From NCBI GenBank assembly GCA_030018435.1, contig JASEEY010000002.1, positions 1-64,000 on the forward strand: a stretch of DNA of 64,000 bases, given 5' to 3'. Position numbers and translations under genes: made by a program. Of this stretch, positions 28,736-36,220 are shown piece by piece. This DNA comes from Methanocellales archaeon (GTDB taxonomy: Archaea; Halobacteriota; UBA148; JAUWXC01). The notes under the pieces were generated by a model that searched no databases, was not told the DNA's origin, and worked only from the letters and a program-made list of their open reading frames with translations. Position 1 is the stretch's first letter. Each line of letters opens with the position of its first letter.

Positions 28736-29749
28736 TCATCCTTGTTTGGATTCTAAGCTAATATGTCTGATTTCTGGAGCCTCTTTTGGCACCATTTTCG
28801 GTCTGATTGCCGACCTCATCCTGATCAAGCGCTTTGCAGGACCAGGAACAGTTCCCTTGAGCAATACGAACGTGTTCTTGACAATGCCGTAGTTCAAGAA
28901 CCCCCCCTTTGGTGTGATCTTATCTCCATCCGAACCTATCTGCAGGATGCGCTTATTAAATTCAGTCCGCTGATGATAACCGGTTTGCCCCAGCTGTGGC
29001 ACCCTCCAGCTTATTCTAGCAGGATGCCATGGTCCCAGCGTTCCGATGTGCCTTTTTTTACCCGTTCTCGCATGTTTGCGCTTTTGAACTTGCACTCCCC
29101 ACCTTTTCACAGGACCTTGAGTTCCTTTGCCCGTTGTGATGGCTGCCACATCCACGAGTTCTCCATTCTTAAAAACATCCGATACATCTATTTCCTTGCC
29201 CAGGATGTCCTTCGCATATTCAAACCTGGCGGGAACATCTCCCCCACCTATGCGGTTCTCCATCATATCCGGCTTTTTCTTTGGAATGCTCCCTACATTC
29301 TTGGGCAATGTATAGGTTAGTATTCGGATATCGTCTACCACACCCTTAGATATCAATTCACTGATGCGCTTTAGCGCCGCCCCCGTGTCATGTTTTTCGG
29401 GTGGTGGCAGCAATCTACTGAGCTCTGGGTCCAGTTTTTTCGCCCATGCTTCTGCTACGGATTTGGTGCCATATAGTGTATGGGAATAAACCCGAATAGC
29501 TGCTACTCTCATAGCAGGTGTTTCGATGACTGTAGCAGGGACGGAAATTTCCATGCCCTCTGTGAGGCTATGCGGTATGTCATCTACCATTGTCAGATGG
29601 GTCATTCCGGCTTTGTAACCGGCAAATCCCTGTACCTTCGGTTCACCCTCACCCTCTGGCCAAGACCCGAATTTTGCTACGTGTGCCTTTGCCCTCTTTC
29701 TCGGGCTGAATGCCAGGGAGCCCTTTCTCGGACTGTGTCTTTTTGTCAT
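28736..29749 (-). CDS. rpl3: Large-subunit ribosomal protein uL3
   Basis: 337 aa; [20 protein letters not shown] at the N-terminus, [20 protein letters not shown] and [19 protein letters not shown] are archaeal uL3. Ten nucleotides separate it from the methyltransferase gene that leads the operon. Confidence 0.97.
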   Translation of the reverse strand: MTKRHSPRKGSLAFSPRKRAKAHVAKFGSWPEGEGEPKVQGFAGYKAGMTHLTMVDDIPHSLTEGMEISVPATVIETPAMRVAAIRVYSHTLYGTKSVAEAWAKKLDPELSRLLPPPEKHDTGAALKRISELISKGVVDDIRILTYTLPKNVGSIPKKKPDMMENRIGGGDVPARFEYAKDILGKEIDVSDVFKNGELVDVAAITTGKGTQGPVKRWGVQVQKRKHARTGKKRHIGTLGPWHPARISWRVPQLGQTGYHQRTEFNKRILQIGSDGDKITPKGGFLNYGIVKNTFVLLKGTVPGPAKRLIRMRSAIRPKMVPKEAPEIRHISLESKQG

Positions 29750-29759
29750 TTTCGCTCCG

Positions 29760-30572
29760 TTATCTAACTAAGTTTAATATCGATAGGGTTGCAAATACCG
29801 CCTCTTCTGTTCTAACGGTGGCGGTTCCCTGATTTGGTATAGTGTTGATGACGTAGTCTGCAAGGTCGGAAAGCGTGCAGCCCTCCTCGTGCAGGATATC
29901 CCCTATACCCCTTGTGGGAGAACCAAACACAACTGAGACGCTCTCTTTCATCGCTTTCTGCAATTGAGCGAGTAATCGCTCATCTACAATGCTACCCTTT
30001 CTTGATGTTGCAATTACCAGTGGTTGCGCTTTGAGCGTCTCGCCCAGCGTTCCTGAGATTTCGGTTTGATATCCCCAGTACTGGGGGATTTGACGTCTAT
30101 CCCACAGCTCAGCTTGCAGGGGTCTTCGCGAAAAGATCCTGACGGTCACACGCTCTCCCTTGCGCACTGTTCTGTCAGCACGCAACGGAACTGGGCCTTC
30201 TGTGCCGATATCGACCCAAGCGCCTTCGTCAGATCCGACCACGACTCCTTCTCGATATTCTCCTACTTCAGGAGATGAACGCGATGGATGATGGGGTGTC
30301 CGTAGCGGCGGGATCACTCCCACATACTTAAGCTCGTCCATCAAAGGGAAGAGGTGTTTTCTCAGATATTGCGGCGTTTCCGCGTATCTGAGCACCAGGT
30401 CGATGAATTTGCTGTCATCGTATTCTGGATCTTTGTATACGATGATTCTGTCCACCCTGAAAATGGACGCCGCCCTGGCGATTTGTCCCACCTTGTATGT
30501 CTTGATTCGCTGGTCCTTGCTCTCAGACGTCAAGGACGATGGTATTATTATCGACAGATCACCGCTGCGCAT
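29760..30572 (-). CDS. SPOUT-family RNA methyltransferase (COG2106, SPOUT1/C9orf114-like)
   Basis: 270 aa; the family has an alpha/beta-knot SPOUT domain interrupted by an OB-like insert. [20 protein letters not shown] and the knot segment [15 protein letters not shown] with [19 protein letters not shown] (cofactor loop) are visible. The eukaryotic relative methylates rRNA; archaeal substrates are uncertain. It is first in the uL3 operon, a conserved place, suggesting rRNA modification linked to ribosome synthesis. SD AGGAGG lies 9 nt before the ATG and a TATA box follows at 30601-30612. Confidence 0.87.
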   Translation of the reverse strand: MRSGDLSIIIPSSLTSESKDQRIKTYKVGQIARAASIFRVDRIIVYKDPEYDDSKFIDLVLRYAETPQYLRKHLFPLMDELKYVGVIPPLRTPHHPSRSSPEVGEYREGVVVGSDEGAWVDIGTEGPVPLRADRTVRKGERVTVRIFSRRPLQAELWDRRQIPQYWGYQTEISGTLGETLKAQPLVIATSRKGSIVDERLLAQLQKAMKESVSVVFGSPTRGIGDILHEEGCTLSDLADYVINTIPNQGTATVRTEEAVFATLSILNLVR

Positions 30573-30600
30573 CTCGTGTTTCCTCCTAGATTGGACTATT

Positions 30601-30612
30601 CTTATATAAAGG
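30601..30612 (-). promoter_or_regulatory. TATA box of the large ribosomal operon
   Basis: On the minus strand CCTTTATATAAG, centred about 34 nt before the methyltransferase ATG. Transcription should start near 30580, giving a short leader containing AGGAGG. It is the only strong promoter I see for the more than 20 genes that follow. Confidence 0.75.
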
Positions 30613-30656
30613 TTGCCTGTGATAAGTTTTGTGTGTGGCTTTTCTGTATTGGGGAC

Positions 30657-31148
30657 TTACTCAATTTCTCTCAGTAACTCCACAAGTACGTCTTCTCTGA
30701 TTCGATATCCCTTCTGGATGAGTTCGAACACACTTTCTTTTAAATTTCTTTTTGACAGATGTCCTTCCTCATACAGTTTGGAGAGGGTCCAGAGCGTGCC
30801 TCTCGGTCTTAAACCTAAAACTCTCGCCAATCTTCTAATCCTTGCCTCATCTATCAAAATATCCTCTATCTTCTGATCCAAAGCAAGAGATAAAGCGGCC
30901 TTTTCGCCCTGTTCAATTGGGACATCTTTCAATTTGGCGATGTCTGTGCTTTTTACGATGATCAATCCATCTTTTATCAATTCCTCTATGATGCTGGCAT
31001 CTAAGTAGCCTTTTTCTTTACCAACGACAACGACCTCGTTATGGACCTCCTCTGGGATTAGCACTTCAGCGAAAAGTTCTTTTAAAAAATGCAGTTTTCC
31101 TATCTTGGCCAAGTATATCAGAGGAGTGGAATCACTCACTACCCGCAC
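30657..31148 (-). CDS. PIN-domain ribonuclease toxin (DUF3368 type)
   Basis: 163 aa; the first PIN acidic residue is in VVSDSTPLIYLAKIG, the middle acidic segment in EQGEKAALSLALDQ and ILIDEARIRRLARVLG, as in DUF3368 toxins. GTG start at 31148 has GGAGG 7 nt upstream. It overlaps the antitoxin gene by 17 nt. Members of this group cut RNA and are held inactive by their partner. It separates the ribosomal operon from the archease/RtcB island. Confidence 0.88.
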   Translation of the reverse strand: MRVVSDSTPLIYLAKIGKLHFLKELFAEVLIPEEVHNEVVVVGKEKGYLDASIIEELIKDGLIIVKSTDIAKLKDVPIEQGEKAALSLALDQKIEDILIDEARIRRLARVLGLRPRGTLWTLSKLYEEGHLSKRNLKESVFELIQKGYRIREDVLVELLREIE

Positions 31149-31455
31149 GCTTTTTCCTCCGAATCGGCCCTAGATCCTCTGCTAGTTCCTCTTTCCCATA
31201 GTCGAGGTATAACCCCTCCTTGGATACCAGATCGATCATTTCCCAAAGAGAGATTTTGGCAATCTTCGCAGCTCCCCGAAGTGATGTCTTCCCAGCTTTA
31301 TAGAGTTCTATGGCCTCTTCCCTTTTTTTCATCTCCACCGCATCGGCTAGGAGCCTTCTTATCATGGCAGATTTGTCCAATTGCTCCTTCTCTGCAAGCT
31401 CTTCGACATCTCTCGCTAACTTGTCAGACGCTCGAGTGGTTAAGGTTGCAGTCAT
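31132..31455 (-). CDS. UPF0175-type antitoxin with N-terminal ribbon-helix-helix-like region
   Basis: 107 aa from ATG 31455. The N-terminus TATLTTRASDKLARDVEELA looks like a DNA-binding ribbon-helix-helix protein; the C-terminal half (YKAGKTSLRGAAKIAKISLW, EMIDLVSKEGL) is the UPF0175 helix-turn-helix typical for partners of DUF3368 PIN toxins. The frame is open further upstream, but the promoter and palindrome at 31478-31498 place the start here. Likely autorepressor. Confidence 0.85.
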   Translation of the reverse strand: MTATLTTRASDKLARDVEELAEKEQLDKSAMIRRLLADAVEMKKREEAIELYKAGKTSLRGAAKIAKISLWEMIDLVSKEGLYLDYGKEELAEDLGPIRRKKRAGSE

Positions 31456-31477
31456 ATGTCTCACTTTGTATCGTTTC

Positions 31478-31498
31478 GTATACATATATTTTGTATAC
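31478..31498 (-). promoter_or_regulatory. Promoter and operator-like palindrome of the PIN toxin-antitoxin operon
   Basis: Perfect arms GTATACA and TGTATAC separated by AAATATA, so the TATA box lies inside the palindrome. It ends 22 nt before the antitoxin ATG, which would make the transcript almost leaderless. Bound antitoxin would block TBP, a simple autoregulation model (inference). Confidence 0.65.
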
Positions 31499-31589
31499 AA
31501 CTTAAAGTTTTTCCTCAAAAGTTCACATTTTTGGACTGATAACTTCATAGGATATTATTAATCAGAGTTAAGTGATAAAGTAGATTAGT

Positions 31590-31670
31590 ATGAAAAAATT
31601 TGAATTTCTGGAGCGTCAGTACAGGCGCCTTGAAGAAAAAGATGAGTTCACCCCTCTGGATGAGATCTGA
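31590..31670 (+). pseudogene. Fragment of an antitoxin gene (26 codons)
   Basis: ATG to TGA encodes MKKFEFLERQYRRLEEK followed by DEFTPLDEI. The last eight residues (EFTPLDEI) are identical to the end of the RelE-partner antitoxin at 63505-63693, and the residues before are similar. No toxin follows; archease does. Its first seven codons encode the same MKKFEFL as archease. It is either a decayed antitoxin or a very small functional peptide. Confidence 0.5.
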
Positions 31671-31732
31671 TGGTGTTCTCCGAAGGTGCTCCGATAACTA
31701 TTATTAATCAAGTGACAAATGAAGACACCAAC

Positions 31733-32155
31733 ATGAAGAAATTCGAGTTCTTGGATTTTGCGACTGCGGACGTTTGCTTTAGAGCATATGGTGCAACGCT
31801 GGATGAATTATTTGCTAACGCCGCTCTAGCGATGCTCGAGGTCATGGTGGAGACGAAGAACGTCGAGCCGAAGATTACGAAAGAAATTGAAGTCAAGGGC
31901 GAAGACCTGAAGTCGTTGATGTTCGATTGGTTAAACGAATTACTCTTTTACGTCGACTCCGAAGGTTTGGTGTTTTCCAGGTTCGATGTCGAGGTGGATG
32001 AAAAACGGATGGCGCTCAGCGCAAAGGTCTCAGGCGAGCGGGTAGACCTCCAAAAGCACAGGATTAAAACTCAGGTAAAGGCCTGCACGTATCACAAGAT
32101 GGAGGTCGAGAAGCGCGATGGAAAATGGATGGCGCAGGTGATCGTCGATGTGTGA
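31733..32155 (+). CDS. Archease (RtcB cofactor)
   Basis: 140 aa. Archease activates RtcB for multiple turnovers in tRNA exon ligation. FRAYGATLDELFANAALAML, LKSLMFDWLNELLFYVDSEG and the ending HKMEVEKRDGKWMAQVIVDV fit the family. The usual EHTAD segment reads DFATADVC, so the His before TAD is replaced. ATG 31733 gives the normal length; upstream sequence is not family-like. A TATTATTAATCA box lies 22 nt before it. RtcB is encoded 530 bp away in the convergent direction. Confidence 0.9.
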   Translation: MKKFEFLDFATADVCFRAYGATLDELFANAALAMLEVMVETKNVEPKITKEIEVKGEDLKSLMFDWLNELLFYVDSEGLVFSRFDVEVDEKRMALSAKVSGERVDLQKHRIKTQVKACTYHKMEVEKRDGKWMAQVIVDV

Positions 32156-32291
32156 TGTGGCGAAGGTGGAAAAGAGGAAATGTCCCAATTGCGGCGCAAG
32201 CCTAGAATTCGTCCTCGACGAGTGGATGTGCGCAGAGTGCGAGTATCATGAGGAGGCGCCAAAGAAGGAGGTGAAAGGGTCGTTTAGGTGA
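32148..32291 (+). CDS. Small zinc-ribbon protein
   Basis: A 47-residue protein: CPNCGASLEFVLDEWMCAEC gives two CxxC pairs, with a charged tail ending KKEVKGSFR. ATG 32148 overlaps the archease stop by 8 nt, so it is probably co-translated; GTG 32157 is an alternative. Function unknown; such mini zinc ribbons are common in archaea. Confidence 0.75.
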   Translation: MCDVAKVEKRKCPNCGASLEFVLDEWMCAECEYHEEAPKKEVKGSFR

Positions 32292-32347
32292 ATTTATGGC
32301 GCGTCTTAAGAAAGATATCTCTTCACATTTAGTAATTATGTTAACCA

Positions 32348-32689
32348 TTATAACTGATGTTTCTCAGAGTTTAGTAAATTATTATAGATTTCGTCTAAAT
32401 TTCGAGAAATGCTCCTTATTCTTTTATTTATTCTTCTTGTATCTAATAGATAAAGAATCACTATAACTATGGATATTGCTCCAAAAATCGCATATAATGT
32501 TTTCACATGTTCGGGGATGACTTCTCCTACTACTAATAATAATGTTAATAATAGAATAATACCCGTTAGGGCAACATTATGTGTAAGATTTTCTCTATAC
32601 AACGCTACATCTAACTTCTTCTTTTCATAATCAATAAGCAAATTCCATTTGTCTTTTTGAGTAAGTTTTGGTTTTTGCATGTTGAGCAT
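32348..32689 (-). CDS. Small membrane protein of unknown function
   Basis: 113 aa. Two hydrophobic stretches (VALTGIILLLTLLLVVGEVI and LYAIFGAISIVIVILYLL) are joined by a short loop, with charged, helical ends. No family recognised. The gene is clearly more AT-rich than its neighbours, which hints at recent acquisition. Its ATG (32689) overlaps the rtcB stop (TGATG); ATG 32680 is an alternative. The coupling to rtcB may be incidental. Confidence 0.7.
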   Translation of the reverse strand: MLNMQKPKLTQKDKWNLLIDYEKKKLDVALYRENLTHNVALTGIILLLTLLLVVGEVIPEHVKTLYAIFGAISIVIVILYLLDTRRINKRIRSISRNLDEIYNNLLNSEKHQL

Positions 32690-34140
32690 CACCCCTTCAC
32701 AACACCCATCGGGACGAGTTTGGCAACCGTCTTGCTGATGCCCGCCACTTCGCACACGCGCACGACTTCATGAATGTCTTTATACACGCCCGGCGCCTCT
32801 TCCGCTAAGACCTTCCAGCTTGCTGAGCGTGCGAATATGCCCTTGCTTGCCAGGTTTGCCTTTACCCTCTCACCCCTGAATTGTTTCAGGGCAGCATGCC
32901 TGGACATGATTCGCCCTGCGCCATGGCAGACCGAGCTAAAAGTTTCTTCTTCAGCCATTTTTGTTCCCACCAAAACGTAGCTGGCAGATCCCATGTCCCC
33001 TGGAACGAGCACAGGCTGACCGACATCGCGATAATCTCTTGGTATATCACTCGCTCCGGGACCCAGACACCGGGTTCCACCCTTGCGGTGCACGAAAACC
33101 CTCGCCCTCTTCCCATCTATCTCATGCTCCTCTAATTTGCCGATGTTGTGCGCAACGTCGTAGACAACATCAAGACCAAGCTCGTCCTGCGACATGCCCA
33201 GAATCTTGGTAATGCTCTCTCTCACCCAGTGGGTTATCATCTGTCTATTGCACCACGCGAAATTGGCGGCGCAGGACATGGCAGCGAAGTAATCCTCGCA
33301 CTCCTTCGTTCCCGCCGGTGCATAGACCAATTCACGGTCAGGCAACTTTGCCACCTCTGCTCTAAACACGGTCTCGAGAATTCGCAGATAATCCGTACAC
33401 ACTTGGTGTCCAAAACCCCTGGAGCCGGTGTGAATCATGACACAGACCTGCCCTTCACGTGCTATGCCAAACGTTTTTGCAATATCCGGTAGGTAGATTT
33501 TGTCCACCTTCTGAATCTCCAGAAAGTGATTTCCTGCGCCCAAAGACCCCAATTGCGGAGCACCCCTTTGTTTTGCCTTCAGCGAAACCTTTGCTGAATT
33601 GGCAGATTTCATGCACCCCTTTTCTTCTAGGTGCTCGAGGTCTTTTTCAATTCCATAGCCGTTTTTCACGCCCCATTCTGCCCCCATCTCGAGAACTTCG
33701 TCAAGTTGCTGCGGAGATAACCTGATCTTTCCACCCTTGCCGACACCAGAGGGAACGTTCTGGAATATCTCCGTCACAAGTCCTTCTAAATGCGGTTTGA
33801 CATCCTCCGTGCTCAGATTCGTCCTCAACAGGCGAACGCCACAGTTGATGTCAAAACCTATCCCTCCTGGAGAGAGGCCGCCCGTTTCAGAATCCAGGGC
33901 GGCAACGCCACCGATTGGAAAGCCGTAGCCAAAATGCATATCCGGTAATGCGATGGAATGTTTGTAAATTCCCGGCAGGCAGGCGACGTTTGCAGCCTGC
34001 GTTATAGCACTCTCCTCAACCTGCTTCAGCAAGGTCTCTGACAAGAATATCCATGTCGGGACGTGCATTCCTTCAACAGCGCCCTTGGGTAACTCCCACA
34101 GGCATTCGTTGAGTTTTTTTAATTTCTCCTTCAATGTCAT
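32689..34140 (-). CDS. rtcB: tRNA-splicing ligase RtcB
   Basis: Joins 2',3'-cyclic phosphate and 5'-OH RNA ends with GTP and Mn, the ligase of archaeal tRNA splicing. Metal and GTP segments are intact: GGIGFDINCGVRLL, GAGNHFLEIQ, MIHTGSRGFGHQ, VVYDVAHNIGK, and the guanylated His in VFVHRKGGTRCLGPGA. Length 483 aa is normal, without intein. It begins 14 nt after the 3' end of an intron-containing tRNA-Ser on the same strand, with GGAG four bases from the ATG, so its mRNA probably starts as tRNA processing product. Confidence 0.96.
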   Translation of the reverse strand: MTLKEKLKKLNECLWELPKGAVEGMHVPTWIFLSETLLKQVEESAITQAANVACLPGIYKHSIALPDMHFGYGFPIGGVAALDSETGGLSPGGIGFDINCGVRLLRTNLSTEDVKPHLEGLVTEIFQNVPSGVGKGGKIRLSPQQLDEVLEMGAEWGVKNGYGIEKDLEHLEEKGCMKSANSAKVSLKAKQRGAPQLGSLGAGNHFLEIQKVDKIYLPDIAKTFGIAREGQVCVMIHTGSRGFGHQVCTDYLRILETVFRAEVAKLPDRELVYAPAGTKECEDYFAAMSCAANFAWCNRQMITHWVRESITKILGMSQDELGLDVVYDVAHNIGKLEEHEIDGKRARVFVHRKGGTRCLGPGASDIPRDYRDVGQPVLVPGDMGSASYVLVGTKMAEEETFSSVCHGAGRIMSRHAALKQFRGERVKANLASKGIFARSASWKVLAEEAPGVYKDIHEVVRVCEVAGISKTVAKLVPMGVVKG

Positions 34141-34154
34141 TTACTCCTTTTTTA

Positions 34155-34320
34155 CGCCGAGGAAGGGATTTGAACCCTTGCGTTCCAGAGGAACACCGGT
34201 TGTCTTTCAAGGAGAAACTACGTTTCTCCCTTGACCCTCTTATTTTTCCGTTAACGCTTTTGCACGAAGTGGAAAAGGGTTATTCAAGACCGGCGCCTTA
34301 GTCCACTTGGCTACCTCGGC
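34155..34320 (-). tRNA. tRNA-Ser (TGA) with an 81-nt intron
   Basis: The 166-nt gene has acceptor GCCGAGG/CCTCGGC, discriminator G, D-arm GCCAAGTGGACTAAGGC, anticodon stem CCGGT/ACCGG, variable arm GTTCC-TCT-GGAAC and T-arm AAGGG-TTCAAAT-CCCTT. Removing 34202-34282 leaves anticodon loop CTTGAAA, anticodon TGA. It shares acceptor and T-arm with tRNA-Ser(GGA). It is transcribed toward rtcB. Confidence 0.92.
34202..34282 (-). other. 81-nt intron at position 37/38 of tRNA-Ser(TGA)
   Basis: It begins TAACCCTTTT and ends AAAGAC. The central splice helix pairs CTT (32-34) with AAG and is relaxed at the fourth pair. Two hairpins fill the intron: one pairing ACCCT and TTTTCC with GGAAAA and AGGGT, and a strong one with arms GGAGAAAC/GTTTCTCC closed by TCAA/TTGA. 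No protein is encoded. Confidence 0.78.
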
Positions 34321-34345
34321 AACCGCGATAGAAAAATGGACTTGG

Positions 34346-34356
34346 CACATATTAAC
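34346..34356. promoter_or_regulatory. AT box between divergent tRNA-Ser/rtcB and tRNA-Arg
   Basis: CACATATTAAC on the plus strand, GTTAATATGTG on the minus strand. It ends 26 nt before the tRNA-Ser 5' end, the right distance for a TATA box. For tRNA-Arg it is 58 nt away, so that gene may use another signal. Confidence 0.5.
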
Positions 34357-34385
34357 GTTACCCTCATATTGCAGGAGGACAATGG

Positions 34386-34409
34386 TATGCGTAGCTTAAG
34401 CGAAGCGCA
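34386..34409. repeat. 24-bp dispersed palindrome, copy 4
   Basis: On the plus strand arms TATGC and GCGCA around core GCTTAAGC, a near-perfect palindrome. It ends 4 nt before tRNA-Arg. Confidence 0.7.
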
Positions 34410-34413
34410 TAGC

Positions 34414-34487
34414 GGGCCCGTAGTATAGTTCGGATAGTACAGGGGCCTCCGGAGCCCTTAACCCGGGTTCAAATCCCGGCGGGCCCG
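34414..34487 (+). tRNA. tRNA-Arg (CCG)
   Basis: 74-nt cloverleaf: acceptor GGGCCCG/CGGGCCC, D-arm GTAT...GTAC, anticodon arm GGGGC-CTCCGGA-GCCCT (anticodon CCG), T-arm CGGG-TTCAAAT-CCCG, discriminator G, no encoded CCA, no intron. It converges with the uS10 gene, whose stop is 17 nt beyond. Confidence 0.94.
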
Positions 34488-34504
34488 TGGACTTTGAAAG
34501 GACT

Positions 34505-34816
34505 TTACCCTTCTAGCACGATCTCGATGCTGACATCTTCCGGGACCTGAATCCTCATCAGCTGTCGTAGCGCCCTTTCGTCCGCGTCTATATTTATCAG
34601 GCGCTTGTGCATCTTCATCGTCCAATGCTCCCAAGTGGCGGTACCTTCTCCATCTGGACTCTTTCTGCATGGCACTACAAGCTTCTTTGTTGGGAGTGGA
34701 ATTGGCCCAGAGATATTTACGCCCGTTCTTTCAGCGATTTGCTTGACCTGATTGCAAACATCATCCAATTTATTCGGACTGGTTCCTGATAGTCGTATCT
34801 TTGCTCGCTGGGCCAT
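34505..34816 (-). CDS. rps10: Small-subunit ribosomal protein uS10
   Basis: 103 aa; [40 protein letters not shown] and [19 protein letters not shown] are archaeal uS10. It ends the rpoH...EF-1A-uS10 run. Confidence 0.97.
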   Translation of the reverse strand: MAQRAKIRLSGTSPNKLDDVCNQVKQIAERTGVNISGPIPLPTKKLVVPCRKSPDGEGTATWEHWTMKMHKRLINIDADERALRQLMRIQVPEDVSIEIVLEG

Positions 34817-34829
34817 TTTTCCATCCTAA

Positions 34830-36095
34830 TTATCGAGACTTGATGTCGGTGCACATACCAGCAGCGATCGTCATCCCCATGTCCCGGATCGCAAATCGTC
34901 CTAGCTGTGGAATGTCCTTGACCTTTTCGATGACCATTGGACGTGTTGGTTTAACCTGTACAATCGCTGCATCGCCCGTTTTCAGGAAATCTGGCTTTTC
35001 TTCCTTGGTCTGTCCAGTCTTGGGATCCAGCTTACTTTTAAGTTCGGTTAACGTGCAGGCAACCTGCGCGGTGTGACAGTGGAAAACCGGTGTGTATCCT
35101 ACTGTAATCGCAGATGGATGCTGAAGTACGACTATTTGCGCCGTGAATTCATCCGCAACGGTTGGTGGTTTGTCAGGGTGTCCACAGACATCCCCTCTTC
35201 GTATGTCCTCCTTGCTGATCCCTCTAACGTTGAACCCTATGTTATCGCCTGGAACTGCTTCTGGAATCTCCTCGTGATGCATTTCGATCGATTTGATCTC
35301 GCCGCTAACGTTTGCTGGCTGGAATATGACCTTATCGCCTTTCTTCATCTTGCCCGTCTCCACACGTCCGACGGGAACGGTTCCAACACCGGAGATGGTG
35401 TACACATCCTGGACCGGGACGCGCAGCGGCAACGTGACAGGCTTCTCTGGCTCTTTCAGCATATCAAGTGCTTCTAACACCGTGGGTCCAGTGTACCACG
35501 GCATTTTCTCGCTTTCCTTGGAAACTGCATCTCCCTTAAACGCAGAAGTCGGTATGAACTGAATACCTTCAGTCTTGTATCCAACCGTTTTGAGGAGCTT
35601 TTCGACATCAGCTTTTACCTGTTTGTACCTGCCCTCATCATAGTTAACGACGTCCATCTTGTTGAGGACCACGATCAACTGATTGACCCCGAGCGTTCGC
35701 GCTAGGAATATGTGCTCCTTGGTCTGGGGCATCACCCCCTCTTTTGCATCTACCACCAGCACGGCCGCATCTGCTTGCGATGCGCCGGTGATCATATTTT
35801 TTACGAAGTCCCTATGCCCAGGACAATCAACGATGGTGAAGTAGTATTTGGGTGTATCAAATCGCCTATGGGCGATGTCGATGGTGAGCCCTCTCTCCCT
35901 CTCTTCTTTCAACGAGTCCATTACCCATGCAAACTCGAACGTAGCCTTTCCTTTTGCCTCTGCCTCTTTCTTGTACTCTTCAATTATGTGCTTTGGTACA
36001 GCGCCAGTCTCGAACAATAGTCGTCCCACGAGTGTCGATTTCCCATGGTCAACGTGTCCGATCATCGCCAAATTCAGGTGTGGTTTTCCTGCCAT
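34830..36095 (-). CDS. tuf: Translation elongation factor 1-alpha (EF-Tu family)
   Basis: 421 aa GTPase that brings aminoacyl-tRNA to the ribosome. G motifs: GHVDHGKST (G1), DCPGHRDF (G3) and NKMD (G4). Archaeal EF-1A features such as [20 protein letters not shown] are present. The ATG has AAGGAGG upstream. A 125-nt gap before it contains a probable promoter, so it can be expressed apart from EF-2. Confidence 0.97.
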   Translation of the reverse strand: MAGKPHLNLAMIGHVDHGKSTLVGRLLFETGAVPKHIIEEYKKEAEAKGKATFEFAWVMDSLKEERERGLTIDIAHRRFDTPKYYFTIVDCPGHRDFVKNMITGASQADAAVLVVDAKEGVMPQTKEHIFLARTLGVNQLIVVLNKMDVVNYDEGRYKQVKADVEKLLKTVGYKTEGIQFIPTSAFKGDAVSKESEKMPWYTGPTVLEALDMLKEPEKPVTLPLRVPVQDVYTISGVGTVPVGRVETGKMKKGDKVIFQPANVSGEIKSIEMHHEEIPEAVPGDNIGFNVRGISKEDIRRGDVCGHPDKPPTVADEFTAQIVVLQHPSAITVGYTPVFHCHTAQVACTLTELKSKLDPKTGQTKEEKPDFLKTGDAAIVQVKPTRPMVIEKVKDIPQLGRFAIRDMGMTIAAGMCTDIKSR

Positions 36096-36164
36096 AATCT
36101 TCCTCCTTCATATTTGCTAATTACACTTAATCTGTGACGTGGATTATGCTTTTCTTAGACTTAT

Positions 36165-36212
36165 ACAATTCGGTTCCAGTTTCATCGTGTCTATACAATA
36201 TACCTTTCACTT
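36165..36212 (-). promoter_or_regulatory. Promoter region of the EF-1A gene
   Basis: Two TATA-like boxes on the minus strand: GGTATATTGT near 36195-36205 and TTGTATAA near 36162-36170 preceded by ACCGAA. The second would start transcription near 36140, leaving a leader of about 45 nt with AAGGAGG. Which is used cannot be decided from sequence. Confidence 0.4.
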
Positions 36213-36220
36213 CTTTTAGG

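Noticed and set aside
32296-32465. Plus-strand open frame starting MARLKKDISSHL
   Set aside because: Runs antisense to the small membrane-protein gene; the minus-strand frame has clear TM segments and overlaps rtcB properly.
34376-34398. AGGAGG followed by an ATG giving MVCVA upstream of tRNA-Arg
   Set aside because: Five codons, running straight into the 24-bp palindrome; most likely chance.
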